Shown: in pieces, positions 1-7,344 of the stretch
Numbering within the stretch: the stretch's first letter is position 1
Layout: every line of letters starts with the position of its first letter
Origin: Betaproteobacteria bacterium
GTDB taxonomy: Bacteria; Pseudomonadota; Gammaproteobacteria; Burkholderiales; Burkholderiaceae_E
Assembly: GCA_009922405.1 (NCBI GenBank)
Contig: RFVZ01000045.1
Coordinates: 1 to 14,039, forward strand
DNA length: 14,039 nt
Reading direction: 5' to 3'
The notes under the pieces: model-generated
The model's input: only the letters and a program-made list of their open reading frames with translations
What the model was told of the DNA's origin: nothing
Database searches by the model: none
Made by a program: the position numbers and the translations under genes

Positions 1-174
1 CGTGTACCCAGCGGTGGGTGACCGGTCCATTTGCGCGAGGAATGCGTCGATCTCGGCTGGCTTCAGCGGCCCGCCCCAGTTGTCGTACCAGAGTCGAAAA
101 ACCAGGTACGCGAATAGTGCAACAGGCCAGGCCCACCAAGCCCCGGGGAGGATTCCAAGCGCTTGATCAATCAT
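1..174 (-). CDS. Small membrane-anchored protein of unknown function, 3' end outside window
   Basis: Reading minus from an ATG at 174-172, the frame stays open for 58 codons to the window edge, so only the N-terminus is visible. Residues about 8-25 are hydrophobic and Trp-rich (PGAWWAWPVALFAYLVF), a probable single membrane anchor. A soluble part follows with GGPLKPAEIDAFLAQM at about residues 34-49. The start codon overlaps the stop of the upstream oxidoreductase gene in an ATGA (174-171), which implies translational coupling and cotranscription. I do not recognise the family and assign no function. The reading frame itself is well supported by the overlap and by protein-like composition. 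Confidence 0.72.
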   Translation of the reverse strand, partial: MIDQALGILPGAWWAWPVALFAYLVFRLWYDNWGGPLKPAEIDAFLAQMDRSPTAGYT

Positions 175-1202
175 TGCTCAGCGCCCCCTTGCGGCTCGAG
201 GCAGATCAGAGTTTTGCCGTGGTTCCCGCCGGCAAAAACCAGATCATAGGCAGCGGGAAAGGATTCAATTCCATCCAGAACATGCTCGCGAAACTGGATC
301 TGGCCCTTCGCATGCCAGTCCGCAAGTTGCATGAATGCTTCCGGCACCCGGGCCATGTAATCGCGCATGGTAAATCCCTGCATCGTGCCACTCTGGGCAA
401 CGAGTTGAAGGTAGTTGGCCGGGCCTCGCGCCTGTTCCAGATCGGAATACTGGGAAATCCCGCCGCACACAACGATTCGGGCATGGCGGTTGATTCGCAT
501 CAGAACCGCATCCAGTATCTCGCCCCCGACGTTATCAAAGTAAAGATCGATTCCGGATGGCGTCGATTCCTTCAAGGCCTCGGTTAAATCCGTATTTTTA
601 TAGTCGATCACCGAATCCAGTCCGAGCGCATCCCTCAAATAGGCGCATTTCTTAGCACCGCCAGCGATGCCGATCACGCGGCAGCCCTTCAATTTGGCGA
701 TCTGACAAACGATCGAACCGACAGCGCCGGCAGCTGCCGATACCACCACGGTTTGCCCGGCCACCGGTTTACCGATATCCAGCAGGCCAAAGTACGCCGT
801 GTAACCGGTCATCCCCAGCCCGCTGAGGTAGTGACGGGCCGAGGCCCAGCGCAAGTCAATCTTCCTAAGCATCGTGGTGTCCACGCATCCAAGGGTCTGC
901 ACGCCGGTGAAGCCGGTCACCACATCTCCCGGCTTAAAACCCTCGGTCGCAGATTCGATGACCTCACCAACACCGAACGCGCGCATCACCTCGCCAGGTT
1001 GTACCGGAGGCATGTAGCTGCGTTTCGGGGTGATCCAGCCACGCATGCCGGGGTCGACCGAGAGCCACTGCATCTTGAGCAGAACCTGACCGGCGGCCGG
1101 GAACCCCGGCGCATCATGGGTCAAACGCCAGGTATCCGGGCCAACAGGGCCACGGGGATAGGCATGGAGGCGAACCTGGATCGCAGCGCTGTGTTCGGGC
1201 AT
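171..1202 (-). CDS. MDR-family NADP(H)-dependent oxidoreductase (CurA / prostaglandin-reductase-like)
   Basis: A zinc-independent medium-chain reductase, probably reducing the C=C bond of an alpha,beta-unsaturated carbonyl with NADPH in the cytoplasm; the substrate is unknown. From the ATG at 1202 it has 343 residues, the usual family length. Visible are the WLSVDPGMRGW segment (about 46-56), the nucleotide-binding AAAGAVGS loop (about 156-163), GIAGGAKKCAY (about 178-188), typical of NADP binding, and DNVGG (about 223-227). The frame is open upstream to a TTG at 1274. I prefer 1202 because GAGAG lies 7 nt upstream (1214-1210) and because a TATAAT at 1269-1264 would put transcription start downstream of the earlier codons. 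Its stop overlaps the next gene in ATGA. A paralogue of identical length lies at 11028. Family confident, substrate not. Confidence 0.9.
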   Translation of the reverse strand: MPEHSAAIQVRLHAYPRGPVGPDTWRLTHDAPGFPAAGQVLLKMQWLSVDPGMRGWITPKRSYMPPVQPGEVMRAFGVGEVIESATEGFKPGDVVTGFTGVQTLGCVDTTMLRKIDLRWASARHYLSGLGMTGYTAYFGLLDIGKPVAGQTVVVSAAAGAVGSIVCQIAKLKGCRVIGIAGGAKKCAYLRDALGLDSVIDYKNTDLTEALKESTPSGIDLYFDNVGGEILDAVLMRINRHARIVVCGGISQYSDLEQARGPANYLQLVAQSGTMQGFTMRDYMARVPEAFMQLADWHAKGQIQFREHVLDGIESFPAAYDLVFAGGNHGKTLICLEPQGGAEQ

Positions 1203-1263
1203 CGGTTGACTCTCGGTTGCTTGCTCCGGGATTACATGCCCGGGTATTGGCACGTTGAATGCC

Positions 1264-1269
1264 ATTATA
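1264..1269 (-). promoter_or_regulatory. Probable -10 box for the MDR oxidoreductase gene
   Basis: The minus strand reads TATAAT at 1269-1264, a perfect sigma70-type -10 hexamer, preceded by TTGCA. It would place transcription start near 1257 and give a leader of about 55 nt to the ATG at 1202. No good -35 hexamer is visible at 16-18 nt (AAACCG, CAAACC), so the promoter may be weak or activator-dependent. Confidence 0.45.
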
Positions 1270-1272
1270 TGC

Positions 1273-1290
1273 AACCGAGTGTATTCGGTT
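1273..1290. repeat. 18-bp inverted repeat, candidate operator
   Basis: The arms AACCGA and TCGGTT are perfectly complementary around a 6-nt centre. The repeat sits between the peptidase stop (1304) and the -10 box at 1269-1264, in the -10/-35 spacer of the putative promoter, which is the usual place for a TetR- or MarR-type repressor site. No U-tract follows on the minus strand, so a terminator for the upstream peptidase is less likely. The regulator is not in the window. Confidence 0.4.
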
Positions 1291-1303
1291 TGAGATCAGC
1301 CGG

Positions 1304-3487
1304 CTATGGAGTCGCCTTGGGCCGTGTCAATTGTTGCCACAAGAACGCAAACTCGAGGGTTTGCATGTCGGCCCGCTGGGCGTTATTGGCCGCCCCGCCG
1401 TGGCCACCCTCGATGTTTTCGTAATAAACCACCTCATGGCCCTGCTCGATCATACGGGCGGCCATTTTGCGGGCGTGTCCCGGATGCACGCGATCATCGC
1501 GGGTACTCGTCGTAAACAGTACCGGGGGCTGGTGGCGATCTCGTCGGACATTTTGATAAGGACTAAATTTTGAGATGAACGACCAGTCCTCAGGTTTGTC
1601 AGGGTCGCCGTACTCAGCCATCCAGCTGGCCCCCGCCAGGAGCTTGTGATATCGCTTCATATCCAGCAGCGGCACCTGACATACAACGGCCCCAAATAAA
1701 TCGGGGCGCTGCACCATGACCGCACCGACCAGCAAACCGCCATTGCTACCGCCGGCAATCCCTAACTGCTGCGGGCTAGTGATTCGCCGAGCCACGAGAT
1801 CCTCTGCTACGGCGACAAAGTCGTCATAACTGTTCTGTTTTTTTGACTTAATCGCGGCCTGATGCCAGGACGGGCCGTACTCACCACCACCCCGAATGTT
1901 TGCAATGACGAGCACCCCACCACGGCCGACCCAGGCATTGCCATAGGCGGCTGAGTACCAGGGCTGCAGGCTTTGGCGAAATCCGCCATAACCGTAAAGA
2001 AGTGTGGGGTTCGCCCCGTTGGCGACCCCGCCCTTCGGCCAGACCACAAAATAAGGTACCTTCGTGCCGTCTTTCGAAGTCGCGAAATGCTGCTCCGCAC
2101 GCATCCCGTTGGCATTAAAAAACGCGGGCCTCGACTTCAGCAGCTGACGCTGATTCGACCCCGTCTGAGCCTGAAACAACGAGTCAGGCGTTAGAAAATC
2201 CGCGTAGCTCAGCAAGTACTGCTCGGCCAATGGATCATCCTCAATCAAGCTGTCGTGCAAGGCATTAACACTGAGTGCGCCCGGGAAGGGGGCATCTACT
2301 GGGCGTCGACTCCAGGTGCCATCTGCTGCCAGCTTCAGTTCGTCAAGGCGGCCGGCGACATGATCCAGAACACTGATCAACACCCGACTGCGGGTCGTTG
2401 CATAACCTCGTAGCGAACGGGACGGACTCGGCGTAAAGAGCGCGGAAAATTGAAGCTGCGTCAGATCCAAGGCCTGCGCAGCACCGACCGATCGGAGCCC
2501 TGCATTCGCCACAATCAAAGAACCCGCTGGCCAGGTCTGTCCGCCCTGAACCCAGTCGCTGCGAAGCGTAAGCAAGACTTGGTCGTACCAAAAACTCAAC
2601 TGCGCATCAGCGGGTTTGACGACGGGTCGCAATTTGCCGCGTTCACCCCCCTCGCCGTCCGTTAATAGCGACACTTCGGTTGTCCAGAAATCCGGCGAAC
2701 GGCCAATAAGGGTTTGCGCAAAGCCTGGTGTTCGATCCACCGAGACCCAGGCCGACACGTCGGTCGAGAGGCCCTCGAAAACGGTTTTCGCAGCAGCCAA
2801 CGCTTCTCCCCGCCGCCACCGCTTGATGACTCGGGGGTAGCCGGAGCTCGTCATCGAACCCGGACCAAAATCCGTGCCGACATACACGTTGTCGCGATCG
2901 ATCCATTCAACGCTCGACTTGGCTTCGGGCAGGTTGAATCCATCGACCACAAATGCCTTACTGGCCAGATCGAACTCGCGGGTGACTTTGGCATCGGCCC
3001 CACCACGGGAAAGTTTGATCAGGCACCGGTCCTCGGGGCCGCCGAGACAAGTCGAACCACCCCAGACCCAGTTTTCCTGCTCCTGCTTGGCCAGCGCATC
3101 AAGGTCGAGCAGGACTTCCCATGCGGGCTGCGCCTTGGAGAATTCGGCCATCGACGCACGCCGCCAAATGCCGCGAGGCCGCAATCCATCCTGCCAAAAG
3201 TTGTACAGAAACGCCCCGCGGCGAACGACCTGCGGGATCCGGTCCTGAGAATCCAGAATCTCCCGTAAACGGTTTCGAGTTGACGCGAAATCCGGCCAAG
3301 CCTCGAGCTGTGCGCGGGCAATCGCGTTGCGCTCCCGAACCCAGCCGAGTGAACGCTCGGCGCCGACATCTTCGAGCCAAAGGTAGGGATCGTCTTGAGC
3401 CTTATTCGCTTCAAGCGCGTAAGCAGTTCCAGTTCCCATCATGGCGAAACAGACCGAAAGAAAAAGGCGCAGCATAGGTTCAACCAT
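1304..3487 (-). CDS. Secreted prolyl oligopeptidase-family serine peptidase (S9A)
   Basis: Hydrolyses peptides, expected on the C-terminal side of proline, and is probably periplasmic. The 727 residues match the family: an N-terminal signal peptide (hydrophobic residues 6-22, cleavage plausible after AYA near 24), the S9 N-terminal segment DDPYLWLEDV (about 32-41), a beta-propeller region (about 80-430), then the alpha/beta-hydrolase domain. The triad is visible: Ser581 in GGSNGG, Asp664 or Asp665 in TRDDRVHPG, His696 in EGGHGG. GYGGF (499-503) and NIRGGGEYG (530-538) are also typical. The start could be the Met at residue 5 (3475), giving a less acidic signal-peptide n-region; neither start has a strong ribosome site. 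It begins 17 nt after the yaeQ stop, so the two are probably cotranscribed. Confidence 0.93.
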   Translation of the reverse strand: MVEPMLRLFLSVCFAMMGTGTAYALEANKAQDDPYLWLEDVGAERSLGWVRERNAIARAQLEAWPDFASTRNRLREILDSQDRIPQVVRRGAFLYNFWQDGLRPRGIWRRASMAEFSKAQPAWEVLLDLDALAKQEQENWVWGGSTCLGGPEDRCLIKLSRGGADAKVTREFDLASKAFVVDGFNLPEAKSSVEWIDRDNVYVGTDFGPGSMTSSGYPRVIKRWRRGEALAAAKTVFEGLSTDVSAWVSVDRTPGFAQTLIGRSPDFWTTEVSLLTDGEGGERGKLRPVVKPADAQLSFWYDQVLLTLRSDWVQGGQTWPAGSLIVANAGLRSVGAAQALDLTQLQFSALFTPSPSRSLRGYATTRSRVLISVLDHVAGRLDELKLAADGTWSRRPVDAPFPGALSVNALHDSLIEDDPLAEQYLLSYADFLTPDSLFQAQTGSNQRQLLKSRPAFFNANGMRAEQHFATSKDGTKVPYFVVWPKGGVANGANPTLLYGYGGFRQSLQPWYSAAYGNAWVGRGGVLVIANIRGGGEYGPSWHQAAIKSKKQNSYDDFVAVAEDLVARRITSPQQLGIAGGSNGGLLVGAVMVQRPDLFGAVVCQVPLLDMKRYHKLLAGASWMAEYGDPDKPEDWSFISKFSPYQNVRRDRHQPPVLFTTSTRDDRVHPGHARKMAARMIEQGHEVVYYENIEGGHGGAANNAQRADMQTLEFAFLWQQLTRPKATP

Positions 3488-3504
3488 TTGTATTCAAGTT
3501 TCAT

Positions 3505-4080
3505 TCAACCATTCAATCGAATGGGCGTCAGCTCAACCGACGCATCCACTGACGAATCGACGCCCGACTGCCCCCCGCTCACCCAAATGGTCCCGTCCTG
3601 GACGGTCAGCTGCCATTGCATGGCCCGCTGCGCCAGCGCAGCGAGGGCAAGGCTCTGCTCAGACTCGATCTGCCAGACCTCGAGGTTGCTCAGTCGCGTC
3701 ACCTTGTTGCGGATCCCTGCCCACCAGATTGCAGCGGCACTGCCGTAAACGTAGATCGACACTCGCTCCGCGCGCCCGCAGGCCCTGGCTAGTCGGCGTT
3801 CATCGGGCTGACCGACTTCAATCCACTGAATCAATTGCCCGGACAGATCGTGTTGCCAAAGATCCGGTTCGTCGGTGTCCGAGAGACCTCTTGCAAATTG
3901 CAACGCGCCTGAATCCGTATCAGCGGGGACCTTGAGCGCAAACGCCAGCAGGCGGATCAGAAGTCGTTCTTCCGTCTCGGATGGGTGCAAGGCCAAGGTC
4001 AGCGCGTGTTCGCCGTATACCTGACGGTCCAGATCCGAAATTTGCAACTGCGCTTTGTAAATGGTGGCTTTCAGCGCCAA
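3505..4080 (-). CDS. yaeQ: YaeQ family protein
   Basis: A 191-residue protein matching the YaeQ family, whose members have a PD-(D/E)XK nuclease-like fold. The cellular role is poorly defined; E. coli YaeQ was reported as a multicopy suppressor of the RfaH-related haemolysin phenotype. Seen here are the characteristic N-terminus MALKATIYKA, HPSETEERLLIRLLAFAL (about 32-49), GLSDTDEPDLW (about 65-75), and WIEVGQPDERRLARAC (about 86-101), which carries the conserved acidic/basic residues. The initiation codon is TTG (4080-4078), supported by GGGAGA 6 nt upstream and by the family-typical N-terminus starting exactly there. It is divergent from the TTT binding protein and is followed by the S9A peptidase. 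Confidence 0.93.
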   Translation of the reverse strand: MALKATIYKAQLQISDLDRQVYGEHALTLALHPSETEERLLIRLLAFALKVPADTDSGALQFARGLSDTDEPDLWQHDLSGQLIQWIEVGQPDERRLARACGRAERVSIYVYGSAAAIWWAGIRNKVTRLSNLEVWQIESEQSLALAALAQRAMQWQLTVQDGTIWVSGGQSGVDSSVDASVELTPIRLNG

Positions 4081-4086
4081 ATGGGT

Positions 4087-4092
4087 TCTCCC
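4087..4092 (-). promoter_or_regulatory. Shine-Dalgarno site fixing the TTG start of yaeQ
   Basis: The minus strand reads GGGAGA at 4092-4087, followed by a 6-nt spacer and the TTG at 4080-4078. No in-frame ATG or GTG nearby gives the conserved YaeQ N-terminus, so this site decides a TTG start. Confidence 0.7.
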
Positions 4093-4141
4093 TTTAAGAT
4101 CGCAGTATGCGCGCCCTCAATGGGTGCTAATCGGTTGCGAT

Positions 4142-4147
4142 GAGGAG
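4142..4147 (+). promoter_or_regulatory. Shine-Dalgarno site for the TTT binding protein
   Basis: GAGGAG, 9 nt before the ATG at 4157. It selects this start over the upstream in-frame codon at 4061, which would overlap yaeQ and put 32 non-signal residues ahead of the signal peptide. Confidence 0.7.
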
Positions 4148-4156
4148 CTTTTTGTC

Positions 4157-5161
4157 ATGATTAAAAATATTGGATCGAAGCTTTCGGCCTGCCTGCGTTT
4201 TGGCATGGCCAGCCTGCTGATTCTAGGCTTTGACATCCACGGCGCAATGGCGCAAGCGCCAATGCCGGCGGGACCGATCAAGATTCTGGTTGGATTCCCC
4301 CCTGGCGGCGGGACCGACGTGCTGGCACGAACGCTGGCTGAAAAATTGAAAGATCAATTGGGGACAACGGTCATCGTTGAAAACCGCGCGGGCGCAGGTG
4401 GCCAGATCGCGGCTCAAGGCCTGAAGGCCGGTCCAACGGACGGGTCGCTTCTCTTTTTGTCGCACGACCATACGATTTCGATCCTGCCACAAGTGGTCAA
4501 GAACCCAGGCTTTGATCCCGCTCAGGATTTTGTCCCGGTCGCTGGCTTCGCAAGCTTCGTGAATGCACTCGCGGTATCGGGCGGCACACCGGCCAAATCG
4601 GTGAACGAATACGTCGCATGGGTTCGCGCCCAGGGCGCCAGCAAAGGAACCGTAGGCGTGCCAGCACCGGCCTCCGTCCCCGAGTTCCTGGTCAAACTCA
4701 TCGGCCAGAAGTACGCGCTCGATCTTCAATCGGCTCCCTATCGAGGAAGTGCCCCGTTGATCGGCGACATGCTGGGTAACCAGATTGGTGCAGGGGTCGC
4801 GTCGGTGCCCGACTTCATTGAAAACCACAAGGCCGGCAAGCTGCGCGTGGTTGCCGTCCTGGGCAACCGTCGCCAGGCCGTTCTACCTGATGTACCGACT
4901 TTTGCGGAACTCGGTCTCGCGGGCTTCGAGGACGTCCCTTACTACGGCCTGTTCGCCAAAGCGGGAACGCCCAAAGCGACGATCGACAGAATGGCCGACG
5001 CGATTTCGAAAGTGCTGGTGTTGCCTGAAGTACGTGAACGCATGGCAGCCATGGGGGTCACCGTTGAATACATGACACCCGAACAACTGGGTGCTCGCGA
5101 ACAGGCGTATACCCAGACTTGGGCACGCATCATCCGGGCGAGTGGATTTCAGGCGCAGTAA
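4157..5161 (+). CDS. TTT-family (Bug) periplasmic solute-binding protein
   Basis: The extracytoplasmic binding component of tripartite tricarboxylate-type uptake, or one of the many orphan Bug proteins binding carboxylates or small polar compounds. From ATG 4157 it has 334 residues, the normal length. A signal peptide spans residues 1-32, with hydrophobic core FGMASLLILGF and cleavage after AMA. The mature start PIKILVGFPPGGGTDVLAR (about 40-58) is the family hallmark; VIVENRAGAGGQIA (about 73-86) and GVTVEYMTPEQ near the C-terminus also fit. No TctA or TctB membrane subunits are present in the window. The ligand cannot be read from the sequence. It ends 6 bp from the converging tldE-like gene with no obvious terminator between. 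Confidence 0.92.
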   Translation: MIKNIGSKLSACLRFGMASLLILGFDIHGAMAQAPMPAGPIKILVGFPPGGGTDVLARTLAEKLKDQLGTTVIVENRAGAGGQIAAQGLKAGPTDGSLLFLSHDHTISILPQVVKNPGFDPAQDFVPVAGFASFVNALAVSGGTPAKSVNEYVAWVRAQGASKGTVGVPAPASVPEFLVKLIGQKYALDLQSAPYRGSAPLIGDMLGNQIGAGVASVPDFIENHKAGKLRVVAVLGNRRQAVLPDVPTFAELGLAGFEDVPYYGLFAKAGTPKATIDRMADAISKVLVLPEVRERMAAMGVTVEYMTPEQLGAREQAYTQTWARIIRASGFQAQ

Positions 5162-5167
5162 CGAACG

Positions 5168-6556
5168 CTAGCTCACCAGACGCCAACTCGAGAGCAAGGC
5201 GCCAGGCACCAGGGCGGTTCTGAGAGACCGCTCATCGTAAGTCGAATCGTCGCCGATCATGTCGCGGCCGTTGGTCAGGCCCTCCAGGCCGTCACCAAAC
5301 GTGCGGTAAATCGAGTCATCAAAGCGCATGGGATCAACCGGCCCGACCGCCTCGCCATTCTCAACCCACCAGGTCGCGAACCGGGTCATGCCGGTCGCCC
5401 GAGCGGACTGACGATCCGACCAGTTCAGATACCAGAGTCGGTTCACAAACAGGCCAGTGCCCAACGCACGCATCGCCTCTTGAGTTTCGATTTCGCCCGC
5501 AGCCATCATCAAGGCTTCCGGCTGTTCGCCGTCAGCACCGGTATGCTCAACCCCGTACTCGATTGAAGTACGGGGGTTGCAACAAGCGCCAACGTTTCGT
5601 CCCCGCTCAATCAACGACAACGGAGCCACCCGGCGAAATCCCTCCGCGTTAAAGCCGGACGCGTCACTTGCCCGAACGTCGTCCCAAATCGAGATCTGAT
5701 CCGAAAGACTGACCTCTCCATCGACCAACCGCTGCAAAGGACTTCGCCGCGCCATCCGGTCGCTCGCCGAAAATCCACCCCATGACATGAGCCCCAGCAG
5801 GCCTTCAACCGCCGCAGGCATCAGAAAAGCGCGGACGTTCCCGGTCGGCGCGGCACAGGCTGATCTTGCCAATAGCGCATGGTCTCGACGCAAGCCCTCG
5901 AGTCGCTGAGCGAATGCATCGGCCTGCCACGTACGCCCATGCATGGACGCTTTCGCTGCGCGGCCGCGAAGTTCGCCCTGGTCGTGATGCAAACTGAAAT
6001 CGAACGAGTACCCATCCACTTCGTGCCAATGGTGGACCCCATGCGAGTTGGCCAAGCCTCGCGCACGGGGGCCGGCCGCGAGGATCCCTACGAAGTCGAG
6101 ACCCCGCGTCTGACTGACCACTTGTTCGATGATCGCGCGCGCGCCATCGCCCGGGCGTGAATCATCCGTATGGCCTTGAGTGCCATCCGAACTAGCCATG
6201 CGCTCAACGCGCCTGCTGCGGGACGGGGCAGTCTCAATCTGGCATAGCGGATCTTGCGGAAGTGACGGTAGACCGCTGCGCAGCCCGGCCACCGCCTGAG
6301 ACACTCGGATCTGATCTTCGGCCTCTTCTCCACTCAGGGCGACCACCTTTGAAGCATGACGCTGGCCCTCCAACAGTCGAATCGTCACGAGAGCCCGGTC
6401 GACATGTCCTGGCTGACGGATTGCACCGTGATTGAGTCGAACAAAGTCAGAGGCTTCAGCGCGAAACTCGAGTGACCACTGAGCGCCATGCCCGGCAAGC
6501 GCGGGCATGCCCTGAGAGAGTGACTCAAATTGTTGCTCAAAACGATCCTGCTGCAT
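5168..6556 (-). CDS. TldE/PmbA-like subunit of a Tld metalloprotease
   Basis: A 462-residue member of the TldD/PmbA family. It lacks the HExxxH motif, which marks it as the TldE/PmbA partner that pairs with a TldD subunit. Family features are concentrated in the C-terminal half: LMPAAVEGLLGLMSWGGFSA (about residues 246-265), GEIETQEAMRALGTGLFVNRLW, ARATGMTRFATWWVENGE, PVDPMRFDDSIYRTFG, and a final LRTALVPGALLSSWRL. By analogy with E. coli TldD/TldE, the complex would degrade unfolded peptides or trim peptide precursors in the cytoplasm. It starts 22 nt after the HpaI-like stop. No strong ribosome site precedes the ATG at 6556, so coupling to upstream translation is possible. Family assignment is good; the peptide substrate is unknown. 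Confidence 0.87.
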   Translation of the reverse strand: MQQDRFEQQFESLSQGMPALAGHGAQWSLEFRAEASDFVRLNHGAIRQPGHVDRALVTIRLLEGQRHASKVVALSGEEAEDQIRVSQAVAGLRSGLPSLPQDPLCQIETAPSRSRRVERMASSDGTQGHTDDSRPGDGARAIIEQVVSQTRGLDFVGILAAGPRARGLANSHGVHHWHEVDGYSFDFSLHHDQGELRGRAAKASMHGRTWQADAFAQRLEGLRRDHALLARSACAAPTGNVRAFLMPAAVEGLLGLMSWGGFSASDRMARRSPLQRLVDGEVSLSDQISIWDDVRASDASGFNAEGFRRVAPLSLIERGRNVGACCNPRTSIEYGVEHTGADGEQPEALMMAAGEIETQEAMRALGTGLFVNRLWYLNWSDRQSARATGMTRFATWWVENGEAVGPVDPMRFDDSIYRTFGDGLEGLTNGRDMIGDDSTYDERSLRTALVPGALLSSWRLVS

Positions 6557-6578
6557 TGCCGTGTATCCGGGAGTGGTC

Positions 6579-7343
6579 TCAGGATTTAAAGCGCTTGGTC
6601 AGGCCATCACTGGCACGAGCGAGAATGCCCAGGTCGGAGGCCACCGCCAGAAAACTGGTCCCAATGTCGATCCAATGCTGGCAATCATCCAGATTCGTCC
6701 AAAGAAAACCAGCAGCTTTCCCAGAGCCACGAATCTGACGAATAGCGGCTTCAATCCGCACCCGCACTTCGGGCCGATTCACGGTCCCTGCGAAACCCAT
6801 ATCGGCTGACAGATCGGCCGGCCCGACGAAAACACCATCCACACCGTCCACGGCGAGAATCTCATCCAGGTGTTCTAACGCCGCTAAGGTTTCGGCTTGA
6901 ACGAGGATGCAGAGCTCATCATGGACGCGCTCAAAATAATCAGGCACACGACCGAACCGGTTGTGTCGCGCACCTCCCGTGACACCTCGAATGCCGTGAG
7001 GCGGATAGCGACAGGCCTTGACCGCTGCGCGCGCCTCCTCAGCGTTCTGAACAAACGGGATCAGGAGTGACTGCACGCCAATATCGAGGTAGCGCTTGAT
7101 CAGGACATGATCGTTCCAGGCCGGACGGACGACACAGTCGATCGGATAGGGAGCCGCAGCCTGCAATTGCGCAAGAACGGTTGGGACATCGCTCGGCGCA
7201 TGCTCAGTGTCGAGCAGCATCCAGTCCAGACCACATCCCGCCACAACTTCCGTGGCATAGGCACTCGCCAGACTGTTCCAGATACCAATCTGAGTCTGAC
7301 CCGAAGCCAGGGCTCGCTTAAATCGATTCTTGGGCATGTCCAT
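6579..7343 (-). CDS. HpcH/HpaI-family class II aldolase
   Basis: Catalyses reversible metal-dependent aldol cleavage of a 4-hydroxy-2-oxo acid to pyruvate (or a 2-oxo acid) and an aldehyde. From ATG 7343 it has 254 residues, typical of HpaI-type enzymes. Positions equivalent to the known active site are visible: His48 in DTEHAPSD, Arg73 in VVRPAWND, Glu151 in QAETL, Asp177 in GPADLSADMG, plus RYPPHGIRGVTGG (about 112-124). ATG 7343 has GGAGG 8 nt upstream and lies one base after the tldD stop (TGAGATG), so an upstream TTG at 7361 is rejected. The gene sits between the two Tld subunits, an unusual place for a catabolic aldolase. The natural substrate is undetermined. Confidence 0.92.
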   Translation of the reverse strand: MDMPKNRFKRALASGQTQIGIWNSLASAYATEVVAGCGLDWMLLDTEHAPSDVPTVLAQLQAAAPYPIDCVVRPAWNDHVLIKRYLDIGVQSLLIPFVQNAEEARAAVKACRYPPHGIRGVTGGARHNRFGRVPDYFERVHDELCILVQAETLAALEHLDEILAVDGVDGVFVGPADLSADMGFAGTVNRPEVRVRIEAAIRQIRGSGKAAGFLWTNLDDCQHWIDIGTSFLAVASDLGILARASDGLTKRFKS

Positions 7344-7344
7344 C

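Noticed and set aside
18..587. 189-codon open frame on the plus strand
   Set aside because: Antisense to the MDR oxidoreductase gene and the small membrane protein gene; no family motifs and basic, low-complexity composition typical of a GC-rich shadow frame.
2714..3268. 184-codon open frame on the plus strand
   Set aside because: Lies wholly antisense to the S9A peptidase, which has a complete catalytic triad; no recognisable domain.
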